The translations under genes and the position numbers were made by a program. The notes beneath the pieces are model-generated. The model was not told where the DNA came from, searched no databases, and saw nothing but the letters and a program-made list of their open reading frames with translations. Shown here piece by piece: positions 7,580 through 13,869 of a stretch of 13,869 nucleotides of DNA (the stretch's first letter is position 1; every line of letters starts with the position of its first letter). The stretch covers positions 1 through 13,869 of the forward strand of contig JBBQXF010000124.1 of the NCBI GenBank assembly GCA_038209965.1. The letters are read 5' to 3'. The stretch comes from JALONO01 sp038209965. GTDB lineage: Bacteria; Bacteroidota; Bacteroidia; Cytophagales; Thermoflexibacteraceae.

Positions 7580-8887
7580 CTATTTCTCGCGGAAGAACAC
7601 CCGGATGGGAACTCCCTCAAAATCAAAGTGCTCGCGGAGGCGGTTCTCAATGAAGCGTTGGTAAGGTTCCTTGACGTATTTGGGCAAATTACAGAAAAAC
7701 GCAAAAGTGGGGGTACGGGCCGGAAATTGGGTGGCATACTTGATCCGCACATACTTGCCCTTGATGGCGGGTGGCGGATAATGCTGGATGTCAGCCAGGA
7801 TCTTGTCGTTCAGTTCCGAAGTCGGGATTTTCTTGAATTTATTGCCATAGACTTTAATGGCCTTCTCAATGGTCTGGAAAATGCGCTGTTTCTCGATGAC
7901 CGAGGTAAAGATGATGGGAAAATAATCCACTGGGGCCAGCCGTTCCCGGATTTCATCCTCAAATTTCTTGGCCGTGTTGCTGTCCTTGCTCACAAGATCC
8001 CACTTGTTCACCATCACCACTATGCCCTTATTGTAACGGTGGGCCAAGCCGATGATATTCATGTCCTGAGCCTCGAGACCCCGGGTGGCATCGAGCATGA
8101 TGATGCACACATCAGAATCCTCAAGGGCTTTGAGCGAGCGCAAAACGGAATAAAACTCGATGTTTTCTTTGACCCGGGCTTTGCGGCGGATGCCGGCCGT
8201 ATCGGTAAGGATGAAATCTTGCCCAAAAGCGGTGTAGCGCGAGTTGATCGAGTCGCGGGTAGTGCCCGCTATGTCAGTGACGATGCTCCGTTCTTTGCCC
8301 AAAAGTGCGTTCATGAACGAGGACTTGCCCACGTTGGGGCGGCCCAGGATGGCAATGCGTGGCAGGCCCGCTTCGGGGTTTTCGTCCCCAACTTCGGGAA
8401 AGTGGCTCACTACGGCATCGAGCAGATCGCCGGTGCCACCGCCATTGATGGATGAAACGGCCAACACTTCGCCCAGTCCCAGTTCATAAAACTCACCAGT
8501 GTAAACGGATTTGCTGGGGGTATCGGCTTTATTGGCCACAATGTAAACTGGCTTATTGGATCGCCGGAGCACATTGGCAAATTCTTGATCCAGTGCCGAT
8601 ACGCCCTCGGTGATATCCACCATGAAAATAATGACTGAGGCTTCCTCGATGGCAATCTCGACCTGATCGCGGATGGCATCTTCAAAAACATCTTCGGAGC
8701 CGACCACATAGCCCCCGGTATCAATAACGGTGAAAAACTTGCCGTTCCAAGTGGCCTGCCCATAGTGGCGGTCGCGGGTCACGCCCGATTCGTTATCCAT
8801 AATGGCCTTCCGTTCTTCCACCAATCGGTTGAAAAGGGTGGATTTGCCCACGTTGGGGCGGCCAGTGATTGCTACAATATTTGCCAT
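7580..8887 (-). CDS. der: Ribosome-assembly GTPase Der (EngA)
   Basis: A 435-residue GTPase with two G domains in tandem and a C-terminal KH-like domain, needed for 50S subunit maturation. Domain 1: P-loop GRPNVGKST (9-17), DTGG (56-59), NKAD (119-122). Domain 2: GRPNVGKSS (182-190), TT-R switch region, DTAG (229-232), NKWD (294-297). The KH-like end (about 350-435) includes HYPPPAIKGKYVRIKYATQ and ENRLREHFDFEGVPIRVFFREK, which is the usual terminus. All guanine-binding motifs are intact and the length is normal for the family. ATG 8887 gives the standard MANIVAITGRPNVGKS start. Transcription probably comes from the TACCTTTG site about 75 bases upstream and ends at the hairpin at 7485-7543. 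Confidence 0.98.
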   Translation of the reverse strand: MANIVAITGRPNVGKSTLFNRLVEERKAIMDNESGVTRDRHYGQATWNGKFFTVIDTGGYVVGSEDVFEDAIRDQVEIAIEEASVIIFMVDITEGVSALDQEFANVLRRSNKPVYIVANKADTPSKSVYTGEFYELGLGEVLAVSSINGGGTGDLLDAVVSHFPEVGDENPEAGLPRIAILGRPNVGKSSFMNALLGKERSIVTDIAGTTRDSINSRYTAFGQDFILTDTAGIRRKARVKENIEFYSVLRSLKALEDSDVCIIMLDATRGLEAQDMNIIGLAHRYNKGIVVMVNKWDLVSKDSNTAKKFEDEIRERLAPVDYFPIIFTSVIEKQRIFQTIEKAIKVYGNKFKKIPTSELNDKILADIQHYPPPAIKGKYVRIKYATQFPARTPTFAFFCNLPKYVKEPYQRFIENRLREHFDFEGVPIRVFFREK

Positions 8888-8961
8888 TTCAAAGGTGATA
8901 TTTGCTTGTTTTCCTGACCGTTACACTGGCCTTGAGCAGCATTTGCCCGCGAAAACAGGCG

Positions 8962-8990
8962 CAAAGGTACGCAAAATTATGGGAATGTAA
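8962..8990 (-). promoter_or_regulatory. Putative Bacteroidota promoter for der
   Basis: On the minus strand TACCTTTG (8969 to 8962), followed by CGCC, matches the -7 consensus exactly. TTAC (8990 to 8987) lies 17 bases upstream as a weak -33. Spacing and -7 sequence are the same as in the candidate at 1272-1300. Confidence 0.5.
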
Positions 8991-9034
8991 GCGCCTGATT
9001 ACCAAAGTTGATGGAGGGGTGAAGTAGCCGAGGG

Positions 9035-11200
9035 CTATAATTGGATGCTCACCCCGGGGCCGATCACAAAAAACCAACGGGTTTCACGGATCAGGTAGCC
9101 AAAGCCCGCAAAGAGCGGGAAGGTGAGTTTGCGATCGCGGCGAATGGGGTAAATGGTGCCCAACACCACTACGCCCAAATCGCGGTTTACATCGTTGGAA
9201 GCAAAATTGAAAGCATTGAGGGCCAAAAAACCGGCCCCAATCCGATAGGGGCGAAGGGCGGCCACTTTGCCGGGTTGGTAAAACCGGAACTGGGCGATCA
9301 TGGCCAAGCTGATCCCACCGAGCCCACCGAAGCCATCGACTCCCACTTTTTTGACGATCAACCCGCCGGGAAAAGAGACATCGATGTCAAAAGTAGTGTG
9401 TTTTTGTAGCACCAACTCGATGCGCTGCGATTCCCCGGCCCCTCCGTAGCGGTCGGTTCGGTGGCGGACGATGAGCTCGATCCGGGTCCAGTCGTCCAGA
9501 TCGCGGGTTTTGCGGCCAATGAAGCTGTTGAGTTGCACGGTGCTCGTGGTGCAGTCTTTGCGATCATAAAAAGCGGAGCGAACCGACTTTTCACCGGGGC
9601 AAACGCAAAGGTTTTCGATTTTGCGCAGTTCGAGCAACTGGCCATTGGTGGCCGTGATCCGGATTTCGACCTCCAAATATTGTTTGCCATAAAATTTGTT
9701 GGGTTCGTCAATGGCGTCTTGATCAAAGGTGAAACTGATGTCATTGATCACTTTGTCATAGAAAACCAAGTTTTTTAGCTTGGTGATGGACAGATCGCCC
9801 AAGCCATAATTGATCTTGACAAAATCCAAGGCCCGGGGGCGCTGGTATTCGCGCACGGTGAGGGCAAAACCAGTATTGACTTTTTGATTAAAAAGTGCCA
9901 GCCGGCGTTTGCTGAGATTGAGCGGAATGACCAAATGGTACAAGCGGAGGTCGTCATTGCGGATTATCGAATCGGCCACCAACTTGCGCAGCCCATCGAT
10001 GTAAAAGTCGGATTTGTCAAGCGATTTGCCCTCGATCCGCAGGTCGAGGCTGTCACCGGGGAGCACACTCAGGTTGTCGCTCCATTCGGATCCATCCCGG
10101 GATAGGCTCACGCGGGCAATACTGGTGCGCGGGATCACATCCACATTGGTGACGAATACGGCTTGATCACCGTCCTTGATGTACAAATAACCGTCAGACT
10201 TGCGGTGGAGTGCGTAGAGCCGCACCGTGCAAAGCACCCGACCATTGTTGAGTTTGGTGCGGGTAAATATTTCGCCCACAAATCCACTTCCCGGCGCTTC
10301 TTGGTCTTCGATCCGGTACGTCTTGTGAATCAGTAGGTTGCGATGGTTGGCCATTTCCACCTCGAGGCCCGGACCTTGGGCCTCGTCCAGGGTGATATCC
10401 AAGCGGTCAAATTTCAGAAAGGCCAAGCGGCCCGGTTTGACAGTGAAGAAATAGTCGATCGGCGGCAGTTGGTAAGAGGCTTGCAAGTGGGTATCCAGCA
10501 TTGGTTGCCTAGTTTTGAGCCGGACCTGCACGGGGTGGCTCCCGAGTTGGTTGGGCAGTAAATGGACCCGCACTTGGCCCTCCCGTTGGCTGATTTTATA
10601 GTCAATGGCTTGCCCTTCGGTCCAAATATTGTCCGCCCGGATGTTGAAGGGGTGATTTACCTGTAAATCAAAAACAGCTTCTTCACCAATGTAGATTTCG
10701 TTGTCGTTGGTAATCAGCCTCGCCCGGGTCTGGTGGTAGGGAAAGAGGTAGATCTCTTGGATCTGGTCGCGGAGTTCGCCAGTGGTGGGATCGGTCTGCA
10801 GCACTTGAAAGCGCAGGGCCAAAAGTTGGCTCTGCGCCAAATCAGCAAACCTGATCTTGGCCCCAAAATACTCCCCATTGAACGCCAAAGAATCCAACAC
10901 CGTGAAATCCATGGATTTAAGGAAGGTGAGTTGTTCCAACTGTCCCACATTAGCCGGGTACAGGCGGATTTCGGCCACTGGATCGGGGCGGTCGTAATGA
11001 AAATACAAACGCTTGGCATCTTGGTGGATCACCGTATTTTTTGACCAAGTGTAGATCGCAGTGTCCGTCAAGAGCACTACTTCCCGGAATGGCCCGACAT
11101 TGGTGGGGCGGCTATTTTTGTTTTGGCCCATTGCTGCTCCGGCCGCCAAAAAACTGAACCAGAAAACAAGGGAGCGAAAAAAGGCAGTTGAAAAAAACAT
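9035..11200 (-). CDS. Large secreted or outer-membrane protein of unknown function
   Basis: I do not recognise a named family. Counted from the ATG at 11200 it has 721 residues and begins with a clear signal peptide: MFFSTAFFRSLVFWFSF, a hydrophobic LAAGAA stretch, and probable cleavage near AMGQ. The frame extends 13 codons further up to 11239, but that adds a poor N-terminus. The middle is rich in beta-strand patterns with alternating hydrophobic residues. It contains a small cysteine cluster (ENLCVCPGEKSVRSAFYDRKDC). The last 100 or so residues (GGLGGISLAMIAQFRFYQPGKV, then IGAGFLALNAFNFAS, FPLFAGFGYLI and WFFVIGPGVSIQL) look like amphipathic strands of a small outer-membrane barrel. This suggests a periplasmic or surface body anchored in the outer membrane (inference). 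It lies 147 bases upstream of der on the same strand, with a separate der promoter candidate between them. Confidence 0.8.
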   Translation of the reverse strand: MFFSTAFFRSLVFWFSFLAAGAAMGQNKNSRPTNVGPFREVVLLTDTAIYTWSKNTVIHQDAKRLYFHYDRPDPVAEIRLYPANVGQLEQLTFLKSMDFTVLDSLAFNGEYFGAKIRFADLAQSQLLALRFQVLQTDPTTGELRDQIQEIYLFPYHQTRARLITNDNEIYIGEEAVFDLQVNHPFNIRADNIWTEGQAIDYKISQREGQVRVHLLPNQLGSHPVQVRLKTRQPMLDTHLQASYQLPPIDYFFTVKPGRLAFLKFDRLDITLDEAQGPGLEVEMANHRNLLIHKTYRIEDQEAPGSGFVGEIFTRTKLNNGRVLCTVRLYALHRKSDGYLYIKDGDQAVFVTNVDVIPRTSIARVSLSRDGSEWSDNLSVLPGDSLDLRIEGKSLDKSDFYIDGLRKLVADSIIRNDDLRLYHLVIPLNLSKRRLALFNQKVNTGFALTVREYQRPRALDFVKINYGLGDLSITKLKNLVFYDKVINDISFTFDQDAIDEPNKFYGKQYLEVEIRITATNGQLLELRKIENLCVCPGEKSVRSAFYDRKDCTTSTVQLNSFIGRKTRDLDDWTRIELIVRHRTDRYGGAGESQRIELVLQKHTTFDIDVSFPGGLIVKKVGVDGFGGLGGISLAMIAQFRFYQPGKVAALRPYRIGAGFLALNAFNFASNDVNRDLGVVVLGTIYPIRRDRKLTFPLFAGFGYLIRETRWFFVIGPGVSIQL

Positions 11201-11650
11201 AGTTGTTGGGAAAAGCAAATCAGGCATAGAAGACCCCATCTTGATTTACTGTCGACTTGTCCAGTGCATCCCGCCTCAATTTTTGAGCCGAAACCAGCGA
11301 TTGGCCGGGGTTTTGGGGAAGGAAGGACCGAGGTCTTGTCCCCATTTTGGCAAAATACTGACTACCAGCTCGGGGTATCGACCGATGCAAACACGGTTCA
11401 TGGTGGTAAACCATTTCCCCGTTGTGCAAAGTCGGTGACTTTGCACCCGCAATAAGCGAAAGTTGGTGACTTTTGGCAGCCCTGACGCTCTGTTGCCCGC
11501 GCTCGCGCGATTGTTCACCAACCGAGGAGGCCGTCCGCGTTCACGGCGATAAAATGTTTTTGATCGTTGATTTTTTGCTTCCACCCATGCCCCGGTGGCG
11601 AAACAAAGGATGCGGCCGGCCACTTTTCGTAGGTAAAATGTACTTGGGCG
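11201..11650. other. Non-coding region between the secreted protein and the cas6 remnant
   Basis: About 450 bases of host-like, G+C-rich DNA. It contains repeat copy D (11424-11477) and a small 5-bp hairpin ATGGT/ACCAT (11400-11414). The minus-strand frame continuing from the cas6 remnant is open to about 11276, but its arginine-rich content looks like a by-product of high G+C. I do not call it. The promoter of the secreted-protein gene should lie in 11201-11300; I saw no clear box. Confidence 0.45.
11424..11477 (+). repeat. Two-hairpin dispersed repeat, copy D (best conserved)
   Basis: GTGCAAAGTC (11424-11433), GGT loop, GACTTTGCAC (11437-11446) is a perfect 10-bp hairpin. A linker CCGCAATAAG leads to a second hairpin built on AAAGT (11459-11463) and ACTTT (11469-11473). 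It aligns with the reverse complement of copy B through both hairpins and the linker. It lies about 170 bases from the broken end of cas6. Confidence 0.75.
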
Positions 11651-11839
11651 GTTGTGTATCCGTTTGCATTGAATGAGGGGCTATCGGTGTATGTGTTTGG
11701 TGTCGTCGAAGTGGTTCTGGAATAGGTCGTTTTCGCGCCCTACTATCTCTATAATGGCGACACGGAAAGCAGGGAGTTCGCTCAATGTGATGTGGGTGTC
11801 GAATTGGACAAGCAGCGATTTTAGTTTGGGCGTTTTTGG
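11651..11839 (-). pseudogene. cas6: Degraded cas6 (Cas6b-type), N-terminal remnant
   Basis: Downstream of cmr6 on the minus strand, the frame from 11839 reads LKSLLVQFDTHITLSELP, AFRVAIIEIVGRENDLFQNH and FDDTKHIHR, then TAG (11683-11681), then PLIQCKRI. Cas6b-like proteins of Bacteroidota begin with a short strand, 'LPAFRGAVIEKVGRE-DLFHNH', and 'RYPLIQYKRI'. The TAG thus replaces the Tyr of YPLIQYK in frame (a single change from TAC or TAT). There is no ATG between the upstream in-frame TAA (11842-11840) and the conserved part. Similarity stops near 11650, where AT-rich sequence gives way to G+C-rich DNA. Cas6 cuts pre-crRNA, so this locus cannot make a normal Cas6 from this copy. The family call is from recalled motifs, not a search. 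Confidence 0.75.
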
Positions 11840-11853
11840 TTAAGGGTTTTTGA

Positions 11854-12663
11854 TTATTGCATGTAGCCGTAGCCTACGGCGATTTTTGCGCCAATGCCTT
11901 TTTGCATAAGTGCTTCACTTAACAAATCGATTGCTTGTTCGAGCAATTCAGGATTATCTTTTTCGTCTTTTGGCTTTATTCCTACAACAAACTTAAAACT
12001 TGTATTTTTTACCGTCAGAAAGAAAATAGGTAGTGGGCTTTGCCAATCGGCAGGTGGTTTTCCCGAACCATCATAATATTTTGGATAATGATTATTCATA
12101 ATATCGGGGCTTAGAATAGGGTTTTTAATTGGGAAAGCATCAAAGAAAATGATTTTGCCTTTTTGGGGATTATCCGTATCATCGCTTCCGAAAATTGATA
12201 AAATATCGCTTGTATTATAATGATTTTCTTTTGCATAATGATGTGCAATACCCTTTATAGCTGTAGCAGGAATATACGGAATGCCGTAAATATGATGTAA
12301 AGTCATACCTGTTTCATATACAGATTCGCCACCTAAGCCAATATTCATTCGCCATTCGGGGGAAAGTTCTTTTTCATTTGTTTTATATCCCAAATCTTGA
12401 ATGGCTTGGTAATGATTGGTCTGAGTTTTTTGAATAAAGCCATTATCAAAAAATGTTTTACACTCACCCTTGATAAGAGTTTTACCTAAGAAAAACTCAA
12501 GTATAATATCTTTACCTTTTTTCTCTTTCTTTCTGTAGAAAATAAACTTATCAGTATCAAACTGAGGATATTTATTATATAACAAACTAAAATTAACAGA
12601 ATTGCTCATTAAAGCCTCCTCAATTTGTGTTTTTTGTCTGTCAAAAGCAGATAGATTTGTCAT
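11854..12663 (-). CDS. cmr6: Type III-B CRISPR RAMP protein Cmr6
   Basis: A 269-residue RAMP-fold subunit of the Cmr complex, which binds crRNA and target RNA at the end of the Cmr4 backbone opposite Cmr2-Cmr3. Visible family marks are GLGGESVYETGMTLHHIYGIPYIPATAIKG (109-138, the beta-strand and 'G-x-x-x-KG' region shared by RAMPs); IFGS (157-160); KIIFFDAFP (170-178); and the glycine-rich KGIGAKIAVGYGYMQ (255-269), close to the end as usual for Cmr6. ATG at 12663 is 18 bases after the cmr5 stop, so it is the third visible gene of one operon. It is visibly AT-rich compared with der, and its last codons are 14 bases from the broken cas6 frame. Confidence 0.92.
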   Translation of the reverse strand: MTNLSAFDRQKTQIEEALMSNSVNFSLLYNKYPQFDTDKFIFYRKKEKKGKDIILEFFLGKTLIKGECKTFFDNGFIQKTQTNHYQAIQDLGYKTNEKELSPEWRMNIGLGGESVYETGMTLHHIYGIPYIPATAIKGIAHHYAKENHYNTSDILSIFGSDDTDNPQKGKIIFFDAFPIKNPILSPDIMNNHYPKYYDGSGKPPADWQSPLPIFFLTVKNTSFKFVVGIKPKDEKDNPELLEQAIDLLSEALMQKGIGAKIAVGYGYMQ

Positions 12664-12681
12664 AGTTATGATTTTAGATTG

Positions 12682-13080
12682 TTAGCTATCTCCTTTTACC
12701 AATTTACGTAGCCAATTCACAAGAGCAATGGTTTCTTGTGTTGCAAAACGATACTCATAATCACCTAAATTAATAATTTCATTTAGGATTTCGTCGGGTT
12801 TGGTGCTTTTAATTGTTTGGCTGAAAAATGTTGTAGGTTCTGTTTTTAACCAATTTGTTAAATGGTCAAAAACTAATTTCCATTCATTACTTCCTTTTTC
12901 ACCTTTCAAATGTCCTTTTGCATAAGCAAACGCCAAGGTGTTTCGCAAGCCCGCATTATGTATCATCATAGGCAGGCTTTCTATTTGAGAACCGTATTTT
13001 TTTCCAGCTCTACTCATACCAATTCCAGCATTCGTAAAAGCATACTTCGCTCTTAATTGGTCAATGTCTAATCGTGCCAT
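12682..13080 (-). CDS. cmr5: Type III-B CRISPR small subunit Cmr5
   Basis: A 132-residue, mainly helical small subunit that packs between Cmr2 and the Cmr4 backbone and helps hold target RNA. It shows the family core YGSQIESLPMMIHNAGLRNTLAFAYAKG (29-56; pattern 'Y-lP-mI-naGL-tLaFa-aK'). C-terminal helices include RFATQETIALVNWLRKLVKG. Length is typical for the family. The ATG at 13080 is 6 bases after the cmr4 stop, indicating tight co-transcription. Confidence 0.95.
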   Translation of the reverse strand: MARLDIDQLRAKYAFTNAGIGMSRAGKKYGSQIESLPMMIHNAGLRNTLAFAYAKGHLKGEKGSNEWKLVFDHLTNWLKTEPTTFFSQTIKSTKPDEILNEIINLGDYEYRFATQETIALVNWLRKLVKGDS

Positions 13081-13086
13081 AATATT

Positions 13087-13869
13087 TTAGATTAAAGAGG
13101 TGATTGATTTGATAAGCCCTTTGCCGAGCGTTGCGTTTCCTCCTAATTGAAATACTTTGTTGTTCAAACCTTGTTTGAAGTAGTCCATTAGTTTTTCATG
13201 GTCTTTTTGTGCGCTACCATTTTCAGCAAAAATGCCTTTATCAGCACCTTCTTTTTTGAAAATACGACTTGCCATTACCAAAGAATACATTACGCTTTCG
13301 GTAGGCAAGTATTCTTCGTTGAATAAAGCGCCGCCATCTGCTGTGCCACCTGCTCCTATACGAATGCGAGTGATGAGTTCAGTGTGCATTTTTACGAAGT
13401 CGGTAAATTCGTCATTGGATAATACAATGAGCCTATTCTTCAAATCATCTAAGCCTAAAACTGCATTTAATTTATCTGCGAAAGTTTTAGTTACATGATT
13501 ATTCGTTAAAGTAAGGCTATACTCTTCTAAAACTATTTTACCTTTACTATTAGCAACTCCAATTCCTAAAAGGCTCAAATCTCCAATCGTGTTGTCTGCT
13601 GGAATAGTAGCAAGTGTAGCAATCAAGTCTGTAATTTCTTTTTTTGTACTTACTTGGTTACAAAGTTCCAATTCTTCTTTGAACTTTTCCAATACTCTTT
13701 TGCAAGTAACCCAAGCAAAGATTCCTTTCAAGGACTTCACGGGGAAAAGCAATAAACGTGCATCTGTAAAGCCTAATGCGCCTGCGTGTGAATCGCCACT
13801 TTCGGGTCCAAAAGATAAATCAATATTACTTTTATCATTGACTTTGGCTGTTCCACTAAAAGTAGCAGA
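13087..13869 (-). CDS. cmr4: Type III-B CRISPR backbone RNase Cmr4, N-terminus cut by window edge
   Basis: The frame is open from the last base of the window to the TAA at 13089-13087, giving 260 residues. Cmr4 forms the helical backbone on crRNA and cuts target RNA at 6-nt intervals. Visible marks are FGPESGDSHAGALGFTDARLLLFPVKSLKGIFAWVTC near the left end of the fragment; the TRIRIGAGGTADGGALFNEEYLPTES block in the middle; and the terminal VFQLGGNATLGKGLIKSI. The catalytic Asp known in other Cmr4 proteins lies nearer the N-terminus and is not in the window, so activity cannot be judged. An internal TTG at 13752 is not the real start, because conserved sequence continues upstream of it. cmr5 and cmr6 follow directly. 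Confidence 0.95.
   Translation of the reverse strand, partial: SATFSGTAKVNDKSNIDLSFGPESGDSHAGALGFTDARLLLFPVKSLKGIFAWVTCKRVLEKFKEELELCNQVSTKKEITDLIATLATIPADNTIGDLSLLGIGVANSKGKIVLEEYSLTLTNNHVTKTFADKLNAVLGLDDLKNRLIVLSNDEFTDFVKMHTELITRIRIGAGGTADGGALFNEEYLPTESVMYSLVMASRIFKKEGADKGIFAENGSAQKDHEKLMDYFKQGLNNKVFQLGGNATLGKGLIKSITSLI

Noticed and set aside
7415..8455. 346-codon open frame on the plus strand
   Set aside because: It is antisense to der, whose motifs are all intact, and it also runs across the der terminator.
11276..11623. 115-codon minus-strand frame continuing after the cas6 remnant
   Set aside because: It is arginine-rich without domain character and runs through the hairpin repeat; the open frame is best explained by high G+C. 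A translated repeat cannot be fully excluded.

Overview
The window looks like a chromosomal segment of a Bacteroidota bacterium, perhaps a Saprospiria-like lineage (inference, no rRNA to confirm). Evidence: two promoter-like sites with the Bacteroidota -7 motif TAnnTTTG, starts without strong Shine-Dalgarno sites, a TonB-dependent receptor with a carboxypeptidase-regulatory-like N-domain, and a Bacteroidota-type SiaB/SiaC pair. Most of the window has moderately high G+C. The right end (about 11650-13869) is visibly AT-rich.

Left part (1-2600, plus strand): the tail of a Uma2-family nuclease-like protein, then a family 2 glycosyltransferase and a second GT-A-type glycosyltransferase. The pair probably acts in surface glycan synthesis. 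Middle part (2994-3992, plus): siaB and siaC, a kinase and phospho-regulator switch, closed by a clear intrinsic terminator. SiaA phosphatase and SiaD diguanylate cyclase are not beside it. Then about 0.8 kb of non-coding DNA carries several hairpins, including two copies of a dispersed two-hairpin repeat. Next is a TonB-dependent outer-membrane receptor (4870-7281, plus).

The receptor converges on der (7580-8887, minus), the essential ribosome-assembly GTPase, which has a terminator with a 22-bp perfect stem. Upstream of der on the same strand is a large secreted protein of unknown function with a probable membrane-barrel C-terminus.

Right part (11651-13869, minus): the distal end of a type III-B CRISPR effector operon, cmr4 (cut by the window edge), cmr5 and cmr6. 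It is followed by a broken cas6 of the Cas6b type, with no start codon, an in-frame TAG inside the conserved YPLIQYK motif, and loss of similarity after about 60 codons. The sequence then switches to host-like DNA that carries another copy of the two-hairpin repeat. No CRISPR array, cas1/cas2 or cas10/cmr2 is visible here.

The least explained items are the two-hairpin repeat family (four copies, arms changing together), the decayed cas6 at the island edge, the siaBC pair without its usual partners, and the 721-residue secreted protein.
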